Made by a program: the position numbers and the translations under genes. This document shows positions 12,523-22,122 of a stretch of DNA of 64,000 bases, piece by piece (position 1 is the first letter of the stretch; each line of letters starts with the position of its first letter). The notes under the pieces are model-generated. The model was not told where the DNA came from. It did not search any database and saw only the letters and a list, made by a program, of their open reading frames with translations. The stretch is from Oikopleura dioica (Eukaryota > Chordata > Appendicularia > Copelata > Oikopleuridae), in assembly GCA_907165135.1 (NCBI GenBank), contig OU015567.1:5461001-5525000 (forward strand), given 5' to 3'.

Positions 12523-13009
12523 AGCTACTTTTCTCTTTAGAAAAAACAGCTCATCAGAATCAAAAATTTAACCCTCAGCACATGAGTGGCACAAAAAATG
12601 TACTTTTAAATAAAAGAAAGCCGCGCGCGGCTTTTTCAAGACAAAAAAAAATTTAAGGGGATTAACAAAGATTTTCCTGAAATTAAAAATTCTCAAAAAA
12701 ACTCATTTTTTTTGTAAATAATTTTTCTGTTTTTAAAAATTCTTTATATTTATAAATACTCGATGATAAAACAAAGGCGATCATTTCGTCTTGATATGTT
12801 TTAGATATCTTTCAACACAGGTTACAAAAAACTGCCCGACGCTAGAAACTGAAAAACGAAGAAACTTTGGATACAAAGAAGATTGATTCGAGCGTGCGCT
12901 TTTTTTAAAATAAGACTGTGAAATTTTACATTTCGTCCCCTTTTTTGAACTTTTTCTGTTTAAATAAAACACTGCACATATTCCTATTTAATCGATTTCT
13001 TCGGATTCT

Positions 13010-13130
13010 AGCGCCAAGACGCGTGGTCAAGTGTTCAGGCTATCACCTGTCAAGATGCTCGCCTGCTGACGGAAGCTGGTCGAGCTTTATTTCGATGGAA
13101 TTCGGGAGAATACTTTTCCTCCAAGTTTAG
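13010..13130 (+). CDS. Candidate terminal exon, sushi-like fragment
   Basis: After a TTCTAG acceptor an open frame reads VKCSGYHLSRCSPADGSW and ends at a stop near 13130. The pattern C-x-G-Y-x-L-x(2)-C-x(4)-G-x-W resembles the C-terminal half of a sushi domain and the modules of the gene just upstream. It could be an alternative last exon or a relic. No in-phase donor was assigned. Confidence 0.3.
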
Positions 13131-13452
13131 ACAGACTACTGACTCGGGCAAAGTATTGCAAAAATACCGTTACCAACGCCTGCGTTCATCTCATTTTCCT
13201 TTTTTAATGAAAATATCGAGTCCTCAGTTCAATTTCGTCCTGACTGGAGCAGCACTAAAATAAGGGGCAACCTAAGGATATTTTAAGATTTTGGATTTTT
13301 TCCTCGTTTTTTCATGGGGTTTGTTTTTAAGGGATAAGCCACTTTATAGAAGTGATTTTATAGATCAGGGTTTTGATTAGCTGGTAGGCAAAATACAGTA
13401 ATCTTATTGGTCATCCAAAAATGCACCTGAAATTTGCTTAGTCCCGTTTTTA

Positions 13453-13519
13453 AGGGTGTCAACGGCCTATTGCTCGGTGAACCCGTTAAACTGACTAAGG
13501 CTGTTGACACCCTTAAGTC
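13453..13519. repeat. Inverted repeat AAGGGTGTCAAC / GTTGACACCCTT
   Basis: Two opposed 12-bp arms separated by about 43 bp, followed by roughly 240 bp of AT-rich sequence up to the transporter start. It belongs to the loose AAGGGTGTCA family. Otherwise 13131-13756 holds nothing recognised. Confidence 0.6.
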
Positions 13520-13756
13520 GCACCCCTCAAAAATCCAGGAAAAAATCCAAGAACTCAAAACTTTCGAAAATATTTGTCAAAAGACGTTGAATATGGAACT
13601 TGAAAATTATGTCATAAGTTCGCAAAGAGTCCCCAAATCTTTGAATTGTTTGTGAATTACGTTGGAATTCGATATTTCAATGGTAATTAAACAATCAGAC
13701 AACTACTATTATAAAATCCCAGCGGTGGAAACTCATAAAGCAATTTTCCAAGAACC

Positions 13757-15426
13757 ATGATTTCCGAAAGCGTGAAAAACGCGTTAAAAATAACGACCGG
13801 CCTCTTTGAGATATTTTTTATATGCGGGCTTGTTTACGGCTGGGGCGTTTTCGACTATATTTTGAAAGAGGAAAGTGTTTATAAAGAGCTTTGTCATGAA
13901 GAGGAGCAGCATGGGAATGCGACGAGTTGTGAAGGACAAAATAAGATTTTTTTGCAAATTACTTCGATTGGGACGTTTATTTTATCAGCTGGGTCGCTGA
14001 TGATTGGCTCATTATTAGACAGGTTATTTTGAAGATAAAATAAATATTTTCTTTAAAAAAAATTCATGAAATCAAAGAAGAAAAATTAAGCAAATTTCTT
14101 TTCTTCGGGCCGTAAAACTGATTATTCAGATTTGGAATTCGCGTCGCTAGAATCTACGGTGGTACCCTCCTTACCCTCTCCTTCATCTTCCTCTACTTCC
14201 TCCATTTAAGCTCCCATGCTCTCTGGTTCTTCTGGATCTTCCTGTGCATGGGAACACTTGCTCCCCTCCTCACTCTTCTCCCCCTGGCGAACTACTTCCC
14301 TAGACGAAAAGGAATGATCATTACAATCATCAACGGCGTCTACGACTGCTCCGTTGCCGCGACTGCTTTTTGGGCGAGTTTTTACAAAAATGGAATGAGT
14401 ATTCAGACCATGGCCATGTTCCTCATCGGTGTTATGGTGTTCTTCTGGATAAGGTAAGGCAAATTTTGGTGAGCTAGAATGCTTGCGTCACGGATAAATA
14501 ACTGTTTGTTATGACTTTCTCGTAGAACTTTCGTGATGCTTCCAAAGTCAACAGTGGCAGAAACGAATCAAAACGAGGAGAATTCGTGGGATTGCGAGAA
14601 AGAAAAACTGGAGTCGGTAAAATACGAACATGAGCAAGAAGAACCAGAGCCGACAATTTGGGAAACCTTACAGGAAAGGATGCTACTTTTCCTATTAGGG
14701 AAAATTTCCAGGAAAAAATGTCATCCTACAAAAAGTCGGCGAGTTTTATGCTCTACTACCTTTGCTACGTCATCATCGATTGCCGAATTATCCTCACTTT
14801 TTACCTCCTACCGACCATTCTCGATTCCGTTTATGATGATGAAGAAAAAAAGATGCAAATCAATCAGCTTTTTATGCAGGCGAATTCGCTGTCCTTCATT
14901 ATTTGCCCTCTCGCGGGATTTCTTGCTGGTAAGATAAGGATGAAGAGATTGTATTTGAATGAATTCTAGATACGTTCAACAGAAAAACTGCTTCTCATAC
15001 GATGATGATCTTCATCATCATCATACAGGTAGATTCAAATCTCTTTGTTCCCACCCAACAAAATTTCAGATTTTGGTCTCGATCCTTCCTCTTTTGAAAA
15101 CGACCTGGGCGATGTATCTCTTCTGCATCATCTTCCCCATCGGAAGAACCATGTTCTACGGCGTTTCAAGTATGATCATGCTTGATGAATTTCCCCAGTC
15201 CCAGTTTGGCTTCCTTTATGGCTTCGCGAATCTGAGCGCTGGTGTGGCGATTTTTGCACTGACGAATTTCATCGCGATTTTTAGTCAATCGTTGACTCAA
15301 TTTATGGTAAAAAATGAACTGCTTTTTTAGCTTATCATTTTATTTTAGATCGCTTTGGCAATTTTCTCAGCTGTGTCCTTCGCACACCCGATTTATGAAT
15401 TACTACGTCAGCGAAAAAAGCAGTAA
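13757..15426 (+). CDS. SLC43-like major facilitator transporter, paralog 1
   Basis: Seven exons, 13757-14022, 14130-14453, 14526-14616, 14712-14928, 14970-15028, 15070-15306, 15349-15426, closing in frame at 423 aa. The protein has about twelve hydrophobic segments. The N-terminus (GLVYGWGVFDYILKEESVYK, then a Cys/Asn-rich loop) matches the SLC43 pattern of a first helix ending in W-G and an extracellular LC loop; loop 2-3 has LLDRFGIRVARI, a variant of the MFS G-x-x-x-D-R motif. SLC43 members carry large neutral amino acids or purines; substrate here is unknown. The intron 14617-14711 (95 nt) is required: without it the frame breaks. AATAAA follows at 15467. The paralog at 17270 lies 1.8 kb downstream, separated by a CUB-domain gene. 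ATG 13757 is the first in frame and leaves a normal cytoplasmic N-terminus. Confidence 0.85.
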
Positions 15427-15466
15427 CTGACTCTTTATTTATTTGTAAATTTTGCTCATAAACTTC

Positions 15467-15472
15467 AATAAA
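15467..15472 (+). terminator. Poly(A) signal AATAAA
   Basis: AATAAA 41 bp after the stop of the first SLC43-like gene. Confidence 0.6.
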
Positions 15473-15749
15473 TTACTTCATCAAACAATCAAATTATATT
15501 TTTCCTACGATCTCCTATGACCAAAGTAATTAAATTATCTTCTCGAAAAATAAAGAGAAGGGTAAGTTTCACAAGATCGGTAGAGATATTGAAGAGATGC
15601 AGCATTTATTGAGAAGTTTTTCACTAAAATAAATCATTATATCAGTTTTACTCATCATGAATGTGTTTGAAATAAGTTCTTATTATATAAGCAGAAGGTA
15701 ATTTAGCATAAACACTTATATAAGGGTGGATGCTTTGACAACATGGCAG

Positions 15750-17149
15750 ATGATGAACTCGTTTATGACTTCAGGATTTGCTGGAATTCTTGCAATTATT
15801 ATTGGAGCTAGAGGATTGATCATTTCTAAGAAAGCAAACAGCATTATTTTTAATAAAAATATCATCAAATCGAGAAACATTATCATGGTAAAGAACTATT
15901 AGAGACAGCAAACGAAAGAGATTTAAAGTGTGTTCTTTCCATTTCTATCTCGTTTTTTGTTCTCCTTTATGTCGTCGTGATCAATGAATTTATGGCGGAA
16001 AACTGCGACCCGTTACAAATTATCTCAAAAGGACCGACCACAAGATCCTATCGTAATCATGCTCGCACGATAGCAATGTCAGATTTTGATTGCCCGTTTC
16101 TCAATGGAAGCATACAAACAGAACTGTATGATAATCAGGTAAGACGAGGATGGCAACAGTCCATTCTATATTCGATTTTAAGGGAAGATTAGAAACCTGT
16201 AACTATCAAAATAATTACATCGAAGAATGGTGTGTAAGGACAACATGTGAGGATGTTACTGTTGAGTCGGATTTTTTCAATACTGAATTTCGTTACGACA
16301 TTGTTTCTCTCTATGGCGTTTCTGGATTTTTGGGAGACTACAGTGGACAAGATGAAATTTCGACTATGCTTCCAGGAAGTAGTTTTCATGTCCGATTCGT
16401 GTCTGATTATAGTGTGACAGGCGAGGGTTTTTCTATTCATTGGGGATGCGCAGTTGATTGGCGACCACCGAGTACGAATGATACATGTAGTTCGTCAACA
16501 ACAACCACACCAACCACAACAACTACAACAACCATAACAACTACAACAACCACAACAACCACAACAACCACACCAACCACAACAACTACAACAACCATAA
16601 CAACTACAACAACCACAACAACCACAATAGCCACTACAACAGCAATCACTTCAACTCAATTAAGTCCCCCCTTGTTGTATTCAACAATTCAGACTTCAAC
16701 ATCTACTCAAACAATCCAAACCACTACAATTCGAACTTTTACCCCTTGGTGGAACTGGCCCACAACAACTACTACTTTATTGTGGCTTCCGTCAACAACC
16801 ATGTCCACAACTTTCTGGACAAGCTTTTCCGAGCCTACAATGAGCCCGAAATGTTCAAAGCAAAATAATTTCGTTCTCTTGGGGAACTCAACTGGTCTTA
16901 TTCTTCAAATTATCTACCTTGTCAAGATAACAAGTCTGATTCAATTTATCAAAGCCGTAAGAACTAAAACCTTTTTGTTTTTTTTCTGATTTTCAGATAT
17001 CTCTAACCAATCAACCAGAAGAAAATCCTGAGCCTGGACCATCCGCCCCGTCTGAAATCATAGAAGAAAACCCTGAAAATCCAGACCTCCCACCTGCTTA
17101 TCATACTCTTTTCCGGCGATTCCCCTTTCGATTCTCAGTTACAAACTGA
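15750..17149 (+). CDS. CUB-domain membrane protein with Thr-rich stalk and PPAY tail
   Basis: Four exons, 15750-15887, 15929-16138, 16183-16956, 16997-17149, all in phase 0, giving 424 aa. Two hydrophobic segments lie near the N-terminus (residues about 10-25, and 47-65 with SISISFFVLLYVVV). A CUB-like domain follows (FLNGSIQTELYDNQ ... FHVRFVSDYSVTGEGFSIHW), then a run of about 60 Thr interspersed with Ile/Pro, likely a mucin-type glycosylated stalk, then a hydrophobic stretch (LILQIIYLVKITSLIQFI) and a short tail with DLPPAYH, a PPxY motif that binds WW domains of NEDD4-type ligases in known proteins. The start is uncertain: the first exon is short and the upstream frame has stops; a membrane-anchored protein is inferred. 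The gene sits between two SLC43-like paralogs on the same strand, so a physical or transcriptional link with them is possible but not shown. Confidence 0.7.
16498..16640 (+). repeat. Coding ACAACC/ACA tandem repeat (poly-Thr)
   Basis: Low-complexity (ACA)(ACC)(ACT) codons with a longer repeat of about 57-60 bp: the block with ACCATAACAACTACAACAA occurs twice. The antisense strand is open but only as an artefact of the repeat. Confidence 0.8.
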
Positions 17150-17155
17150 AATAAA
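17150..17155 (+). terminator. Poly(A) signal AATAAA next to the stop codon
   Basis: TGA at 17147-17149 is directly followed by AATAAA, so the 3' UTR of the CUB gene is very short. Confidence 0.6.
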
Positions 17156-17269
17156 CTACTTCCTAGACAGTGCCAAACGGAAGTTACATAATCACAGAAA
17201 TAAAACCGGGGCAAAACTAAGTCGCTTTTGTACAGAACTGTAAAATCTGCAAAAAGCAAACTTATAAAA

Positions 17270-18815
17270 ATGCTCTTTTTCTCGCATAAAAAGAATCATT
17301 CGATGCTCAAAAGTTTATTCTGCAAAATGAAACAAAAACTGCAACTTTTGACCGGCTATGTTGAAATTTTTCTCATCTGCGGGTTGGTCTATTCCTGGGC
17401 AGTTTTCGATCACATTTTGAGAAAAGAAGGTGTTTATGAAGAGCTCTGTGAAACGACCAGTGGAGGAAATGAAACTTGTCCGGCTCAGGATAAAATCTTC
17501 GTAAGACTGGCATTATCGCATCATTTTTTGTTATCAGCCTCTTTCTAGCTCCAGGTAACATCAGCAGGATCTCTGATGGTGTCTGTTGGAGGACTTATGT
17601 ATGGACTAGTCATTGACAGGTATTAAACGATTAACCATCATCGCTAATAATCAGATTTGAAATTCGCGTAACCCGAATCCTCTGCGCCCTCTGCCTCACC
17701 AGCTCGTTCATCATCTACTACTTCCTGGACCTCTCCTCCCACCTCGTCTGGCCCTTCTGGATCCTCCTCTCTTCATCAACCCTTGCTCCTCTTCTCACAA
17801 CGTTCAAACTGACCAACAACTTCCCGAAGCATCAAATGACCCTGTTGACCATCGGTGATGGAATTTTCGATACCTCCGTCGCTGCTACTGCTCTTTGGAC
17901 CTATTTTTATAATAATGGAATGAGTGTGAATTTCATGGCGATGGTTTTAATAGGATTTATGGCGTTTTTCTGGCTCAATACTTTCCTTCTTTTGCCGAAG
18001 AAGAATCCGAAATTGAAGGAAGAAAATGAGCAAGACGAAATTCATGAAGAAGAAATGTTTCTCGAAGAAAATGAGCCGAAAACTCCTTCCGGGCTTAAAT
18101 ATTTCACTTCAAAACTTTCGATCTTCACAAATTTGAGCACGATTATGTTCATCGTTTCTTACGTTATTATCGATACCCGGCTTGTTTTGACATTTTACGT
18201 CGTTCCGACCATTTTGGAAAACACTTTCGAGGATGAAGAAGAAAAATTAGCAGCTGGCCAGTTTTTCACGAAGGCAAATTCGCTTTCTTTCGTTGTTTGC
18301 TGGATGGGAGGAGCTCTTGCGGACCGATTTCATCGGAGAAAAACGATTAATTTCTTGTTGATTTTCATTATCTTGATTCAGGTTTATCTTCTGTTTCTGA
18401 GCGTAAAAATCATTTCTTTAGGTTGGTGTTTCGATTTTGCCTCTTTTTGCAACGAGCTGGGCGATAAAATTTATGTCGATTATTTTTCCTATTGGAAGGA
18501 CAATGTTTTATGGAATCAGTTCGATGATCTTGATGGACAGATATCGAGAAGATTTCGGATTCATGTTCGGAGTCGTCAACCTAACTGCTGCTTTTGTCAT
18601 TTTCTTTATGACCAACTACATTGCTTCGAATACCGAATTTCTTGACCAAATCATGGTAAGAGAAAAACTCAAGAAAAAAGACCATAAAGCTCGTTTTTTA
18701 GCTTGTTCTTGGAATTTGCTGCGGGCTGACTGTATTTTACCCACTTTACGAGCTCAAACAAATTTGGCGAGAAAGCGACGAAAAGACGAAAAAACTAGAA
18801 TCTGTCAAAAATTAA
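17270..18815 (+). CDS. SLC43-like major facilitator transporter, paralog 2
   Basis: Five exons, 17270-17500, 17549-17619, 17655-18381, 18422-18655, 18702-18815, giving 458 aa; introns are 48, 35, 40 and 46 nt. It aligns with paralog 1 throughout: GLVYSWAVFDHILRKEGVYE, DRFEIRVTRI, the block IIDTRLVLTFYVVPTILE and the C-terminal IIFPIGRTMFYGISSMIL. About twelve transmembrane segments with a long acidic central loop (EENEQDEIHEEE) that is shorter in paralog 1. Three splice sites are at the same places as in paralog 1, while one intron of paralog 1 is absent, consistent with a tandem duplication followed by intron turnover. Start 17270 is the first Met in frame; Met at 17303 is an alternative. 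Substrate unknown; amino-acid transport is inferred from the family. Confidence 0.85.
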
Positions 18816-18816
18816 A

Positions 18817-18822
18817 AATAAA
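18817..18822 (+). terminator. Poly(A) signal AATAAA directly after the stop
   Basis: AATAAA begins two bases after the TAA at 18813-18815. Confidence 0.55.
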
Positions 18823-18957
18823 CCAAAAAACTAAGCTCAAATAAGCCGATCACCTGCCGAGGCGATCTTATCAGTCAGAATTCGTTGTTTTACAATGGTC
18901 AGCTAGGAATGGCCCAGCATCTGAGAGAGAATCAGTCTTGTCCTTTTTAAAGCAAAA

Positions 18958-21486
18958 ATGAAGCTCTTCGCCACTTTTTTGGTGGTTTCTAGAGCGATCA
19001 AATGCAGAAATGGAGGAATAGAGCACGTGACCGGAAGTGGTTTTGAGTTTTGCGAATGTGTCGATAGCTACTGGGTCAGTTTTTGAAAGAGAATTTGAAT
19101 TTATTTCGATTTTAGGGGACTAATTGCGAGGAAGAAGACGTTTCCAGAGGTAGTAAAATTAACTGCAAGTAAGTCCCTCTTTTCTTTCTCAATCTTTCAT
19201 CCCCTCTTTCAAGATATGTGCACCTCAACGACGAGTACCTTTCCAACGTCCTGATCCCCACCGACGTCCGAAAAGACTACCGCTGCTGGGTCTTCTACGG
19301 CGAGCCCGACATTTCAAGCGAGCACGAGCGAATCGGCTTCCGCGTCCGCAAGTCCTTCAGCTACGATGGCCCACCAATGTTCGCCGAGTCCGACCCCACC
19401 GAAGATCTTTGCGAAAACGACTTCCTCACTGCTGGAAAATGCATCATCGACGGGGAAGTTGTCTATGACAAGTTCAACCAAACACTGACTCATGAAAACG
19501 ACCACTGGGAGCACTTTTGGTGGCAGTGGGAGCAAAACCACGGCACTGGCGATCCAGCTTTGAATGCCAAGGACCCAAAGAAAAACAAAAACTTCTTCTT
19601 TTTCAACGAGCATTTCAACGCCTTAAAACGAAAAACCGTGGAAGACGCAATTCTTCATGCAAATATGTCGATTTCTGCCTCGAATGTGCCGACCGAGTTC
19701 TTTCAGGCTTCGGACATCGTTACAGTCATTTATAGAGAAACGGCGAAGATGAAGGATGAAGCGAAAGAATATTTGTTTACGAGTTGGAGCGATGTGAATG
19801 AATGCACTGCTGGGACTCATAATTGCGATCCGGTTTATGGCGTTTGCACTAATACAAAGGTACCCCTAAAGGGTTATCATCGTGATACCCTTATTTTCGT
19901 AAAGGGAGCCTTGTTCATCCTTAGGCTCTCTGCATCTGTCCCTTTATTCATTCTTTCGCCACGGGAGTTTCTCTAGACTCTAGGGAAAGCTGCGTGGCCT
20001 AAGGATGAACAAGGGGGCACATGCAGGAATTTCGAAGTTGAATAAGGCCTCCCCTTTTAAATTGGCAAATAGATCGTTCATTTTTTCTTTAGTTTGGCCA
20101 CGATTGCGCCTGTATTCGCGGCTCCACCCCTCGAAATGGCACAGAAATCGGCACAGCATGCCGAGTCACATCTCATCTTTCCATCGAAGTCGCTGCTACC
20201 GATCCTCTTTTCAAGAAAATCGAAGAAGTTGAAGACGAGCTGGACTTTTTCGTCTGGAACTTGACAAGAACTGATCAAGAAATTCGAGATGGAATTGTCG
20301 ATTTTAGAGATAATATGCTCGCTCAAAAGGTAAAATCGGAAAAACAACCGAGAAGGAGGATTTTTTAGATTTTCACAATCAATCAATTGGACACTCTTCA
20401 AGAACAGGAGCTGATCACGGATGAGCTTCAGTTGAAAGAAATTCTGGCGAATACAGCTGTTATTGCAGAACAAGTCGATACTGTCGAAACTTCGATGAGA
20501 TCGGAGCTCCAGAAATACAACCAGAATATGGACAATCTTGCCAAGGTTTTTTTCTAGAGATTTGATGATGGAATTAATGAAAAAATTCAGAATACATCTA
20601 CCATCACCGCTCTGGACAAGCAATTCGCCAGCATCGCGGAACGACTCTTATTCGAAGCGGACACGGTTCTTTCATCAGATATCTCCCGAATGAACAATCT
20701 TCTGGACACGACGCTGGACTATCTCACGCGGCTCCAAGAAAACATGACGATGACAGATAACAATGGCGTCAGCCCCGGTCAATCAGCTGTCGAGTCCGGA
20801 ATCGCCAGTCTCGAAGCTTATTGGAGGGCGGAAGTTCAAGCGTTCAAGGATAGCGTGGAGGATATTGATCAAGCTGTTGAAGCGAATTTCGACTTTGTTC
20901 AGAGTGAATTACAGGCTATTGACAACCAGGTTTGTTTTGCCCAAAGCCAATAGTGATCAAGGGACTTTTTAGCGCGGAAAATACTTTTCTTTGGTTCTCA
21001 CCGAAGAAGTCCGAAAATCGAGCTTCCGCGCTGGAACTGTCTCTTTCCCGCCTGGAAGCTATGATGGTTACGATATCGTCCCAATGACCGACGAGCTTCT
21101 CTTCATGGAAGCCGGCTACTATCTTTTCACTGTCAACGGAGTGATGGCGCCAAACGCCGTCTTCCAGTGGTACGATGTCAAACTACGTAAGAAAAGTTTT
21201 TGCAAAAGCGAAATTAAGAAAATTCTAGAGCAATACGTCGGCAGAGAACTTGGTGTTCTTGACCTGACTCGAGAAGGGACCGATTTGCTGTCGTCTTCGC
21301 AGGTTTTGGCCATCAACAGATGCGACAAACTCAAACTTGAAGTGACCCAAGGAAAGCTTCTGTAAGTCTATACTCCCATACTGTATCTAATCCGTCTCAT
21401 TCAGCCCCGGAACTCAAGTCCAAATCTTCCGAATCAACGCTGCCTTCGAAGGAACTGCCGTTTCTGGCAACTGTTTTACTCAATAA
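18958..21486 (+). CDS. Secreted EGF / coiled-coil / C1q-like protein
   Basis: Nine exons, 18958-19074, 19116-19168, 19214-19859, 20093-20329, 20369-20545, 20591-20929, 20973-21186, 21229-21361, 21405-21486; phases close at 665 aa. An N-terminal signal peptide (MKLFATFLVVSRAIKC) leads into an EGF-like unit (CRNGG ... CECVDSYWGTNC). About 200 residues of unassigned extracellular sequence follow, then a calcium-binding-type EGF (DVNECTAGTHNCDP ... CACIRGSTPRNG), a long heptad-rich segment (exons 4-6) likely to oligomerise, and a C-terminal beta-rich part with AGYYLFTVNGVM that resembles a C1q/TNF-like jelly roll. The C1q call is tentative. Eight introns; the 19860-20092 intron is filled by an inverted-repeat element. 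The AATAAA signal overlaps the stop codon. Probable extracellular matrix or recognition protein. Confidence 0.8.
19860..20092 (+). mobile_element. Intron consisting mostly of an inverted-repeat element (GGATGAACAAGGG type)
   Basis: The donor is followed by GTGATACCCTTA; then CCTTGTTCATCCTTAGG and, about 100 bp on, its opposed copy CCTAAGGATGAACAAGG. The same words occur at 698-722 and at 25550-25700. Other introns of this gene are 35-45 nt, so the element explains the extra length. Confidence 0.7.
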
Positions 21487-21488
21487 AA
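21483..21488 (+). terminator. AATAAA overlapping the stop codon
   Basis: The sequence CAATAAAATT contains both the TAA stop (21484-21486) and the poly(A) signal AATAAA. Confidence 0.55.
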
Positions 21489-22122
21489 TTGAAGTCTCCC
21501 TTATCTCCTCTTATCTCTCGTTTCGAAAAATGATTTGCTAATGACCGGAAATTTTACGAGACGTCTGACCCAGATTGATCAATTAGCAACTCCGATGAGT
21601 AGTAGCTCGTTCCTCCGCTTTTACGACCATCGCGTAATTATAAAAGAGAAATGGAGGCTGAATTTCAAGCCACTAAGCCGGAGAGATTTAGGCACTTGAC
21701 TGAAAGAATAAAGAAAATTGCAGAATAAAGAAAAGAGAAAATCTTGAAAAAAGGAAAAATGGGCTTGTCCCCAATCAACAGATCAGAAACAGATTTTCAT
21801 CATGAAAGTTTGGATTATCAGGAAAAGCATAAACTTCTTTCAATTTTTATTTTTACGAAAATTTTTTATTATTTTTTCAGAAAAAAAAATCGACTTTGAG
21901 GTCTTCTTCGGCCCTTCTCTTCGAAGAAATCGTATGAAAATCATTTTTTGGTGAATACTTTCAAAAAGCGTTCATCAAAAAGTTTTCTTTATAAATGCTT
22001 CATTTTGATAATTTGGTGATTCGAATTTAAAATTTTCGCTTTATATTGGCTCCAGCAGCTGGCAATGATTTTTCAGGAAAAGAATTGATCACGTGAGACT
22101 TTTCTCCCAAAAATTTTTTTTT
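21487..22122 (+). other. Intergenic, nothing recognised
   Basis: About 630 bp of AT-rich sequence between the EGF/C1q-like gene and the exchanger. It should include the exchanger promoter; no TATA box or trans-splice acceptor could be assigned with confidence. Confidence 0.4.

Noticed and set aside
16437-16649. Minus-strand poly-Val frame
   Set aside because: Antisense of the poly-Thr repeat.
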